From Ga0074130 sp035565355 (lineage in GTDB: Bacteria > Pseudomonadota > Gammaproteobacteria > Burkholderiales > Rhodocyclaceae): 7,785 bases of DNA. The notes under the pieces are model-generated. The model had not been told where the DNA came from. It saw nothing but the letters and a program-made list of their open reading frames with translations, and made no database searches. Every line of letters starts with the position of its first letter. The stretch's first letter is position 1. The stretch lies in assembly GCA_035565355.1 (NCBI GenBank), contig DATMSM010000048.1, positions 1 through 7,785 on the forward strand. The letters are read 5' to 3'. Both the position numbers and the translations under genes were made by a program. This document shows, one piece after another, positions 1-6,328 of the stretch.

Positions 1-18
1 GTATTCTGGTAATCCCGC

Positions 19-2226
19 ATGGAAATCAAGGTCAACTTTCTCGACAAGCTTCGCCAGGAAGCCAAGTTCGACGACTTCACTGTAATCGCCGACCAGCCTA
101 TCCGCTACAAGGGCGATGGCTCCGCACCGGGTCCTTTCGACTATTTCCTGGCTTCATCGGCCTTGTGTGCGGCTTACTTTGTTAAGGCGTACTGCGACGC
201 CCGCAATATTTCGACCGAAACGATGCGCCTGTCGCATAACAATATTGTCGATCCAGAAAATCGCTACAAGCAAACATTCAAGATCCAGATCCAGTTGCCC
301 TCGGATATTTCGGACAAGGATAGAGAAGGCATCCTGCGTTCCATCGACCGCTGCAGCGTAAAGCGGGTGGTGCAGAACGGGCCCGAGTTCATCATCGAGG
401 AAGTGGAGAACCTGGATGCCGATGCCCAGGCCTTGCTGATACCCGGCTCAGCCGAGACAAGCACCTGTATCCCCGGCAAGGATCTGCCGCTGGAGCAGAC
501 TATCGCCAATATGTCCGCCATCCTGGCGAAGCTGGGCATGAAGATAGAAATCGCCTCGTGGCGCAATATCGTGCCGAATGTGTGGTCGCTGCACATCCGC
601 GACGCCCACTCGCCGATGTGTTTCACCAACGGCAAGGGCGCGACCAAGGAAAGCGCGCTGGCCTCGGCCCTGGGCGAGTTCATCGAACGCACCAACTGCA
701 ATCATTTCTACAACGATCAATACTGGGGCGAGGAGTTCGCCAACGCGGCGTTCGTGCACTATCCGGACGAGCGCTGGTTCAAGCCCGGCAAGAAGGATGC
801 GCTGCCGCCGGAAATCCTCGATGCGCATTGCCTGGCCATCTACAATCCCGATGGCGAGCTGCGCGGCTCGCACCTGTATGACACTAATTCCGGCAATGTG
901 GCGCGCGGTATTTGCGCGCTGCCTTTTGTCCGTCAATCGGACGGCGCGGTGGTGTACTTCCCCTCCAATCTGATCGACAACCTGTATCTGAGCAATGGCA
1001 TGACGGCCGGCAATACGCTGGCTGAGGCCCAGGTGCAATGTCTGTCCGAGATTTTCGAGCGGGCAGTGAAACGGGAAATCCTGGAAGGGGAGATCGCGCT
1101 GCCCGATGTGCCGGCTGATGTGCTGGCCAAATATCCCGGCATCATGGCCGGCATTGCGGGACTGGAAGCCCAGGGCTTTCCCGTGCTGGTGAAGGATGCT
1201 TCGCTGGGCGGACAGTATCCGGTGATGTGCGTGACCCTGATGAATCCTCGCACCGGCGGCGTGTTTGCCTCCTTCGGCGCTCACCCCAGCTTGGAAATCG
1301 CCCTGGAGCGCAGCCTCACCGAGCTGCTGCAAGGGCGCAGCTTTGAAGGCCTCAACGATCTGCCGCGCCCGACTTTCGAGAGCAATGCTGTCACCGAGCC
1401 GAACAACTTTGTCGAGCACTTCATCGACTCCAGCGGCGTGGTGTCGTGGCGCTTCTTCAGCGCCAAGGCCGACTACGAGTTTGTCGAATGGGATTTCTCG
1501 GGCCAGGGTGAAGATTCGAATGCCGAAGAGGCCGCAAGGCTTTTCGGTATTCTCGAAGGCATGGGCAAGCAAGTGTATATGGCCGTGTACGACCAGCTCG
1601 GCGCCACGGCCTGCCGCATCCTGGTGCCGGGCTATTCCGAGATCTATCCGGTCGAGGATCTGATCTGGGACAACACCAACAAGGCCCTGGCTTTCCGCGA
1701 AGACATCCTCAATCTGCATCGCCTCGACGACGACGCTCTGGACGCCTTGCTGGCACGTCTGGAAGAGAGCGAACTCGATGATCAGACCGACATCATCACC
1801 TTGATCGGAGTCGAGTTTGACGAGAACACGGCCTGGGGCCAGCTGACGATCCTGGAATTGAAGCTGCTAATCAATCTCGCCCTGAACGAGTATGAAGCGG
1901 CAAAAGAACTGGTCGAAGCCTTCCTTCAGTACAACGAGAACACGCTTGAGCGCGGCCTGTTCTATCAGGCCCTGAACGTGGTGTTGGAAGTGGAGCTCGA
2001 CGATGAGATGGCGCTGGCCGATTACGAGCCCAACTTCCGCCGCATGTTCGGCAATGAGCGCATGGATGCAGTGATCGGTTCGGTCGACGGCAGCGTGCGC
2101 TTCTTTGGCCTGACGCCGACCAGCATGAAGCTGGAGGGGCTGGACCGACATCAGCGCCTGCTGGACAGCTATCGCAAGCTGCATACGGCACGGGCTAAAG
2201 CGGCGGGTCTGCCCACGCACCGTTAA
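19..2226 (+). CDS. OsmC domain / YcaO domain fusion protein
   Basis: This 735-residue cytoplasmic protein has two modules. Residues 1-135 are an OsmC/Ohr-like fold with the two family cysteines, C50 (in SSALCAAYF) and C112 (in RCSVKRVV). After a short linker, residues 148-735, starting STCIPGKD, match full-length E. coli YcaO (about 586 aa) almost end to end, as recalled from memory. Likely ATP/Mg-binding residues sit in FTNGKGATKESALASALGEFIER (E220, E223) and in QVQCLSEIFER (Q340, E344, E347, R348), with R431 in ALERSLTELLQGR. The tail, about 560-735, corresponds to the helical C-terminal domain of E. coli YcaO. YcaO enzymes use ATP to activate peptide amides; E. coli YcaO is linked to RimO-dependent methylthiolation of ribosomal protein S12. 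OsmC proteins reduce peroxides through paired cysteines. The fusion is a known family (TIGR03549-type) of unknown function. The start is secure: an in-frame TAA at 10-12 precedes the first ATG. I see no good Shine-Dalgarno sequence. No peptide substrate or TfuA-like partner is nearby. The domains are certain; the substrate is unknown. Confidence 0.9.
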   Translation: MEIKVNFLDKLRQEAKFDDFTVIADQPIRYKGDGSAPGPFDYFLASSALCAAYFVKAYCDARNISTETMRLSHNNIVDPENRYKQTFKIQIQLPSDISDKDREGILRSIDRCSVKRVVQNGPEFIIEEVENLDADAQALLIPGSAETSTCIPGKDLPLEQTIANMSAILAKLGMKIEIASWRNIVPNVWSLHIRDAHSPMCFTNGKGATKESALASALGEFIERTNCNHFYNDQYWGEEFANAAFVHYPDERWFKPGKKDALPPEILDAHCLAIYNPDGELRGSHLYDTNSGNVARGICALPFVRQSDGAVVYFPSNLIDNLYLSNGMTAGNTLAEAQVQCLSEIFERAVKREILEGEIALPDVPADVLAKYPGIMAGIAGLEAQGFPVLVKDASLGGQYPVMCVTLMNPRTGGVFASFGAHPSLEIALERSLTELLQGRSFEGLNDLPRPTFESNAVTEPNNFVEHFIDSSGVVSWRFFSAKADYEFVEWDFSGQGEDSNAEEAARLFGILEGMGKQVYMAVYDQLGATACRILVPGYSEIYPVEDLIWDNTNKALAFREDILNLHRLDDDALDALLARLEESELDDQTDIITLIGVEFDENTAWGQLTILELKLLINLALNEYEAAKELVEAFLQYNENTLERGLFYQALNVVLEVELDDEMALADYEPNFRRMFGNERMDAVIGSVDGSVRFFGLTPTSMKLEGLDRHQRLLDSYRKLHTARAKAAGLPTHR

Positions 2227-2287
2227 GTGCTTGATGCTACGCGCGAGAAGCGTGCAGCGTTCGGCTGACTAGGCCTGCCTGGGAAGG
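2227..2287. terminator. Convergent intergenic gap with weak hairpins, possible bidirectional terminator
   Basis: This is the only spacer between the convergent fusion gene and recJ. It holds an imperfect stem, GC(T)ACGC at 2236-2242 with GCGTGC at 2250-2255, and a small CAGC/GCTG hairpin at 2255-2267. A third stem, CTAG(G)CCT at 2269-2276 with AGGCTAG at 2285-2291, reaches into the recJ stop codon. No run of T follows any stem on either strand, so this is not a textbook intrinsic terminator. The call rests mainly on position between two converging transcription units. Confidence 0.3.
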
Positions 2288-3976
2288 CTAGCCTGCGGTC
2301 CCTTCGACCATCAATTGCACCGACTGTGTACCGTTGTACTCGTTGATCGATAAACGGAAAGCCAGCTCGGCCTGGTCGGGCAGGGCGTCGGGGTGATTGA
2401 ACCAGATTGCCTCAAAACGGGTCTGCCCCTTCTGCAGCGTGAGCTTCAGATGCTTTTCCTTCAACACGCGCTGGCGGATGACGCGAAAGGTGTCGGCGAA
2501 GACTGGGGCAGGGAAATGCTGCCCCCAGATCGCCTCTTCAATCACGCGTACGGTGGCGATGCCGTAATAGCCTTCTTCCAGCGTGCCGTCGGTTTCTATG
2601 GTGCGGGTCAGGTCGGCCGGACTCAGCAGTTCCCTGGCCACCTGCTCGAAGGCGGCGTCGAAGCGGTCGAAATCCTCCTCGCGTACAGTCAGGCCGGCGG
2701 CGGCGGCGTGGCCGCCGAACTTCAGCAGCAGGCCGGGATGGCGCTTGGACACGAGATCAAGCGCGTCGCGCAGGTGCAGGCCGGGGATGCTGCGGCCCGA
2801 GGCTTTGACTTCGCCATCATTGCCACGCGCGAAGGCGAAAGTCGGACGATGCGTCTTCTCGCGCACGCGGCCGGCGAGGATGCCGATCACGCCCTGGTGC
2901 CAGTCCGGGTTGTAGAGCGAGAGGCTGGCGCGACTGGCGACGTCGATATTGTCGAGCAGTGACACTGTGTCGGTCTGCATGTCGGCTTCGATGCTGCGCC
3001 GCTCGCGATTGATCTGGTCGAGTTCCTGCGCGATGTTGGCAGCGCGGCCCGGGTCGTCGGTGATCAGGCATTCGATGCCCAGCGCCATGTCGGCGAGGCG
3101 GCCGGCGGCATTCAGACGCGGGCCGATGGCGAAGCCGAGGTCGAAGCTGGCAGCCTGGCGCGGGTCGCGACCGGCGATATTGAAGAGCGCGTGCAGGCCG
3201 GCCTGCATCTGGCCTGCCTTGATGCGCGCCAGGCCTTGTGCTACGAGGATGCGGTTGTTGCGATCCAGCGGCACCACGTCGGCGACAGTGCCAAGCGCCA
3301 CCAGGTCGAGCAGGCTGCCGAGGTTGGGTTCCTGCTTGTTGGCAAACTCGCCGCGTGCTCGCAGTTCGGCGCGCAGCGCAAGCAGGACATAGAACATGAC
3401 GCCGCAGCCGGCCAGCGCCTTGCTTGGGAAGGCGCAGCCCGGCTGGTTCGGGTTCACGATGACGGCAGCGTCCGGCAGTGTGTCGCCGGGCAGGTGGTGG
3501 TCGGTGACAAGTACGCGCATGCCCAGCGCATTGGCGGCGGCAATGCCTTCGACGCTGGCGATACCGTTGTCGACCGTGACGATGAGGTCGGGCTTTTTCT
3601 GTGCCGCAATCGCCACCACTTCGGGCGAAAGGCCGTAGCCGGTCTCGAAGCGGTTGGGTACCAGATAGTCGACTTGTGCGCCGAACATGCGCAGACCGCG
3701 CAGACCCAGCGCACAGGCGGTGGCGCCGTCGCAATCGTAGTCGGCAATGATAAGGATGCGCTGCCGTGCGGCGATGCTGTTGGCAAGCAACTGGCCGGCC
3801 TCGACTGCGCCCTTCATCTGTGTTGGCGGAATCAGCTTGGCCAGCGAGGTATCGAGCTCGTCTGCGCTCTTGATGCCGCGCGCGGCGTAGAGGCGGGCGA
3901 GTAGCGGGTGTATGCCGCCTTGCTCCAGCATCAGGTGCGCGCGCGTGGGCACGCTGCGGGCGACGATGCGGGTCAT
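2288..3976 (-). CDS. recJ: Single-stranded-DNA-specific 5'-3' exonuclease RecJ
   Basis: RecJ degrades single-stranded DNA 5' to 3' in RecFOR recombination, mismatch repair and base-excision repair, in the cytoplasm, using Mg2+/Mn2+. The 562-residue protein is near the usual length (E. coli about 577). DHH-family motifs occur in order: DYDCDG (79-84), TVDNGI (134-139), TDHHLPG (158-164), GCGV (190-193) and DLVALGTVADVVPL (224-237). GPRLNAAGR follows at 285-293, then the DHHA1-type part with SGRS (393-396) and KFGGHAAAAG (419-428). The remaining C-terminal part, about 455-562, matches the OB-fold domain, and its YNGT..VQLMVE ending is typical. All metal-binding Asp/His positions I can identify are intact. 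Cys replaces the common Ala in motif I, which I believe is frequent in betaproteobacteria. The ATG overlaps the upstream RpfE-type stop codon (ATGA), and there is no Shine-Dalgarno sequence, so translation is probably coupled. The TAG stop lies in a CTAG. Confidence 0.97.
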   Translation of the reverse strand: MTRIVARSVPTRAHLMLEQGGIHPLLARLYAARGIKSADELDTSLAKLIPPTQMKGAVEAGQLLANSIAARQRILIIADYDCDGATACALGLRGLRMFGAQVDYLVPNRFETGYGLSPEVVAIAAQKKPDLIVTVDNGIASVEGIAAANALGMRVLVTDHHLPGDTLPDAAVIVNPNQPGCAFPSKALAGCGVMFYVLLALRAELRARGEFANKQEPNLGSLLDLVALGTVADVVPLDRNNRILVAQGLARIKAGQMQAGLHALFNIAGRDPRQAASFDLGFAIGPRLNAAGRLADMALGIECLITDDPGRAANIAQELDQINRERRSIEADMQTDTVSLLDNIDVASRASLSLYNPDWHQGVIGILAGRVREKTHRPTFAFARGNDGEVKASGRSIPGLHLRDALDLVSKRHPGLLLKFGGHAAAAGLTVREEDFDRFDAAFEQVARELLSPADLTRTIETDGTLEEGYYGIATVRVIEEAIWGQHFPAPVFADTFRVIRQRVLKEKHLKLTLQKGQTRFEAIWFNHPDALPDQAELAFRLSINEYNGTQSVQLMVEGTAG

Positions 3977-5010
3977 CGGGCGGCGCCGGTGGCCGGGTTT
4001 TCAGCAACCCCGAGCGCAGTCAGGGGGGCTGGCTTGCGCCAGAAGTTCAGTTTGTTGCTGCCATTGAGCGTGAGCTCGAGTGCCTGGCCTTCGCCATGGC
4101 CGTGCAGCACCAGTTGCTTGAGACTGCCGTCCTGTAGCGCCTGCATCAGCGGCGCGAACCAGTTTTGCTCCAGGGTTTGCAGCGCGCTCAGCCACTGCAG
4201 TGCATCGCGCTGGCGAGCGCTGGACTCAAGGGCGGGTTGCACGACCAGGGTCTTGCCGCTGCTGTTTTCATAGCGCTCGGGCAGGCTGCGCCATGCGCAA
4301 TTGATATGGCGGGCGAGGCCCTGCCACAGCGTACCGCCCGCCTGGACTAGCTCCCAGTCCGGCCGGGCTGCGGGCAGATCGCCTTCGCCCCAGGGCCAGA
4401 GACTGTTCACCGCCGGCAGGCCGCGCGCGGTGCGCGCCTGGTTCACCGGATGTTCGTGCAGGGTAATCTGGACTTCGTTGAGCAAGCGGCGCCAGAGCCG
4501 GACATTGCTGGCCTGTGGCATCAACTGGTCGCCATTGAGACCGATGGCGTCGGCCAGCGGTGTGGTGCGTATATCCGATTCAGCATGCAAGTGCAGATGC
4601 CATTCGTGCGGGCTGGCGATGCCCATCTGACCAAGCTCTTCGAACAGTGGCGCCAGGTCGGCGAGCAGGGCTGCTGCTTCTGCCGGCGTCAACTGCAGCG
4701 TGGTCGGGTCCTGCACGATGAGTTGGGTGCGTTCGATGCGCAGATGGATGGGGTCGAGGCAGAGCCAGCGCGAGTCTTGCTCAAGCATCAGGGCGCTGGC
4801 GCGTAGTGCGGCGACGGGCAGGTGCGGCAGGCCGGCAATATCGGCCAGCCACTGCGGGTAGTCGGCCACCGGGCTGAGTTCGCGCCGGCCTTTACCCAGC
4901 AGCCAGGACAGTGCCGGCAGTTGCAGGTCGTAGACCATGTCGCGCAGGGCTTGCGTGGGCCACAGCAGGCCGGGCAGGGCGAGGTGCAGGGTAGCTGAGG
5001 TCTGTGACAT
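3973..5010 (-). CDS. RpfE-type regulatory protein (COG4255-like, phosphoglycerate-mutase-related annotation), function unknown
   Basis: With the start chosen here, the protein has 345 residues, is soluble and shows no signal peptide. It resembles the family annotated 'regulatory protein RpfE type' or 'cofactor-independent phosphoglycerate mutase-like'. Visible landmarks are the N-terminal LHLALPGLLWP (8-18), LDPIHLR (85-91), the hallmark NSLWPWGEG (202-210), HGHGEG (303-308) and a C-terminal FWRKPAPL (323-330). In Xanthomonas, rpfE lies beside recJ in the rpf cluster; here it overlaps recJ by four bases (ATGA), which indicates translational coupling. No rpfB, rpfF, rpfC or rpfG genes are in the window, so the name does not imply DSF signalling here. 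Phosphoglycerate-mutase activity is unproven: I do not see the full metal-binding set of alkaline-phosphatase-superfamily enzymes. The start at 5010 is preferred because family members begin close to the LHLxxPGLLWP motif. The frame stays open to 5106, but that extension would overlap lolC and is basic and low in complexity. Family assignment is fairly sure; function is not. Confidence 0.85.
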   Translation of the reverse strand: MSQTSATLHLALPGLLWPTQALRDMVYDLQLPALSWLLGKGRRELSPVADYPQWLADIAGLPHLPVAALRASALMLEQDSRWLCLDPIHLRIERTQLIVQDPTTLQLTPAEAAALLADLAPLFEELGQMGIASPHEWHLHLHAESDIRTTPLADAIGLNGDQLMPQASNVRLWRRLLNEVQITLHEHPVNQARTARGLPAVNSLWPWGEGDLPAARPDWELVQAGGTLWQGLARHINCAWRSLPERYENSSGKTLVVQPALESSARQRDALQWLSALQTLEQNWFAPLMQALQDGSLKQLVLHGHGEGQALELTLNGSNKLNFWRKPAPLTALGVAENPATGAAR

Positions 5011-5086
5011 GGAGATACAGATGGGAAGGCGCTTGCGCGGGCTTGCAAGGGTTTGCAATAAGCGTCGCATGTTAGCATGCAGCCCC
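5011..5086. promoter_or_regulatory. Divergent promoter region for the rpfE-type/recJ and lolCD operons
   Basis: These 76 bases separate two divergently transcribed operons and must carry, or lie very near, both promoters. On the plus strand, TTGCGC at 5033-5038 and AATAAG at 5057-5062, 18 bases apart, form a weak sigma70-like pair (3/6 and 4/6 matches). If used, transcription would start near 5069 and leave a very short lolC leader. I found no convincing pair on the minus strand. Two TTGCAA hexamers (5043-5048, 5053-5058) ten bases apart, and a small inverted repeat GCATG/CATGC (5067-5071, 5076-5080), could bind a regulator. Neither start codon has a clear Shine-Dalgarno sequence. Confidence 0.45.
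5031..5060 (+). repeat. Three imperfect 10-base tandem repeats in the divergent promoter region
   Basis: Units are GCTTGCGCGG (5031-5040), GCTTGCAAGG (5041-5050) and GTTTGCAATA (5051-5060). Units 1 and 2 agree at 8 of 10 positions, units 2 and 3 at 7 of 10. All share TTGC in the same register, so the cores fall on one face of the helix. The middle unit holds the 8-base palindrome CTTGCAAG (5042-5049). The spacing suits cooperative protein binding, but short G+C-rich repeats also arise by chance, and no known operator matches. Confidence 0.4.
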
Positions 5087-6328
5087 ATGCGATATGAGCT
5101 TCTCATCGGCCTGCGCTATACCCGCGCCAAGCGCCGCAATCACTTCATCTCCTTCATCTCCATGATCTCCATGTGCGGCATTGCGCTGGGCGTGGCGGCA
5201 TTGATCGTGGTCTTGTCGGTGATGAACGGTTTTCAGAAAGAGCTGCGCACGCGTATTCTCGGCGTGGCCTCGCATATCCAGGTCATGGGCGCGGATGGCG
5301 ACCTGCCCGAGTGGCAGACCGTGGCGCAGCAGGCGGCGCAGCATCCGCGAGTCAAGGCCGTGGCGCCGTACGTGCAGGCACAGGGCCTGCTCTCCTACGA
5401 TCAGACCGTGCGCGGTACGGTGGTGCGCGGTGTGTTGCCGGAAGATGAGGAGAAGGTCGCCGACTTCGCCCAGCACATGAAGGCGGGCCATCTCGAGAGC
5501 CTCAAGCCGGGTGAGTTCGGCATCGTGCTCGGCGCCGATCTGGCACGTGCGCTGCGTGCCTTCGAAGGTGACAAGGTCACGTTGATTGCGCCGCAGGGGA
5601 CCAATACCCCGGTCGGCCTGGCGCCGCGCCTGAAGCAGTTCACGGTGGTGGGCGTATTCGAGGTCGGCATGTTCGAGTATGACAACGGTCTCGCGCTGAT
5701 CCACATGCAGGACGCGCAGCGCCTCTACCAGATGGGCGACTCGGTCAGCGGCGTGCGCCTCAAGCTCGATGATCTCTTCGCCGCACCGCAGGTCTCGCGC
5801 GAGTTGTACAAGTATGTGACCGCGGATGCCTATGCCAGCGACTGGACGCGCAGCCACGCCAACTTCTTCCGCGCGGTGCAGATCGAGAAGAACATGATGT
5901 TCCTGATCCTGCTGCTGATCGTCGCGGTCGCCGCTTTCAACATTGTCTCCACCCTGGTCATGGCCGTTACCGACAAGCAGGCCGACATCGCCATCCTGCG
6001 TACGCTGGGCGCGGAACCCAAGAGCATCATGCAGATCTTCATCGTGCAAGGCGCGCTGATCGGCACCATAGGTTTGGGCCTGGGCGTGGTCGGCGGCGTG
6101 CTGCTTGCCCTCAACATCGACGTGGTCGTGCCCTTCCTTGAGCGCATGCTGGGCTTCCAGTTCCTCGCCAAGGATGTGTATTACATCACCGACCTGCCGT
6201 CCGAGCTGCAATGGGACGACGTCATCATCATCACCTCCGTGTCCTTTGTGCTGACCCTGGTGGCGACCCTGTATCCGAGCTGGCGTGCCTCGCGCACCAA
6301 TCCGGCTGAAGCATTGAGGTACGAGTAA
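5087..6328 (+). CDS. lolC: Lipoprotein-releasing ABC transporter permease, LolC/LolE family (single-permease, LolF-like arrangement)
   Basis: This inner-membrane permease of the Lol system extracts mature lipoproteins and passes them to the periplasmic chaperone LolA, powered by LolD. The 413 residues show the four-helix MacB/FtsX-type topology: TM1 about 21-47 (ISMISMCGIALGVAALIVVL), a large periplasmic domain 48-270, TM2 about 271-295, TM3 about 316-343 and TM4 about 378-397. A cytoplasmic coupling segment, DKQADIAILRTLGAEPKSI (296-314), should contact the ATPase. The ending YPSWRASRTNPAEALRYE is a family hallmark. Residues about 167-183 (IAPQGTNTPVGLAP) line up with the E. coli LolC 'hook' that recruits LolA. 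lolD follows with a one-base overlap, and no second permease gene (lolE) follows lolD, so a homodimeric LolF-like transporter is plausible. MRYELLIGLRYTRAKRRN is the typical N-terminus. An in-frame ATG at 5069 would add six residues, and the frame is open back to 4937; neither extension looks native. Confidence 0.95.
   Translation: MRYELLIGLRYTRAKRRNHFISFISMISMCGIALGVAALIVVLSVMNGFQKELRTRILGVASHIQVMGADGDLPEWQTVAQQAAQHPRVKAVAPYVQAQGLLSYDQTVRGTVVRGVLPEDEEKVADFAQHMKAGHLESLKPGEFGIVLGADLARALRAFEGDKVTLIAPQGTNTPVGLAPRLKQFTVVGVFEVGMFEYDNGLALIHMQDAQRLYQMGDSVSGVRLKLDDLFAAPQVSRELYKYVTADAYASDWTRSHANFFRAVQIEKNMMFLILLLIVAVAAFNIVSTLVMAVTDKQADIAILRTLGAEPKSIMQIFIVQGALIGTIGLGLGVVGGVLLALNIDVVVPFLERMLGFQFLAKDVYYITDLPSELQWDDVIIITSVSFVLTLVATLYPSWRASRTNPAEALRYE
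6316..6320 (+). promoter_or_regulatory. Shine-Dalgarno sequence for lolD inside the lolC 3' end
   Basis: GAGGT lies seven bases before the lolD ATG at 6328-6330. It is the only clear ribosome-binding site in the window and fixes the lolD start. With the TAATG stop/start overlap, it indicates coupled translation of permease and ATPase. Confidence 0.7.

Noticed and set aside
448..1719. Minus-strand open frame of 423 codons opposite the OsmC-YcaO gene
   Set aside because: It lies wholly antisense to a gene with clear domains along its full length. The translation is rich in His, Arg, Gln and Ala with no recognisable motif, as expected of the complement of a codon-biased gene.
3725..3742. Cys in RecJ motif I (DYDCDG rather than DxDADG) as a sign of altered catalysis
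   Set aside because: The metal-binding aspartates are all present, and as far as I recall this spelling is common in betaproteobacterial RecJ, so it is more likely lineage-typical than novel.
3191..3904. Plus-strand open frame of 237 codons opposite recJ
   Set aside because: It is antisense to the conserved RecJ catalytic core, with no motif and no ribosome-binding site.
2817..4007. Second minus-strand frame of 396 codons overlapping recJ
   Set aside because: It is extremely Arg/Pro/Ala-rich and lies in a shifted frame of recJ, which itself carries all RecJ motifs.
4937..5086. 50-residue N-terminal extension of lolC
   Set aside because: It overlaps the RpfE-type gene and is Arg/Cys-rich, and LolC-family proteins begin directly with the MRYELLIGLRY-like segment.
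5011..5106. 32-residue N-terminal extension of the RpfE-type protein to a Met at 5106
   Set aside because: The extension overlaps the lolC start, is basic with no family resemblance, and the conserved N-terminal motif starts just after the Met at 5010.
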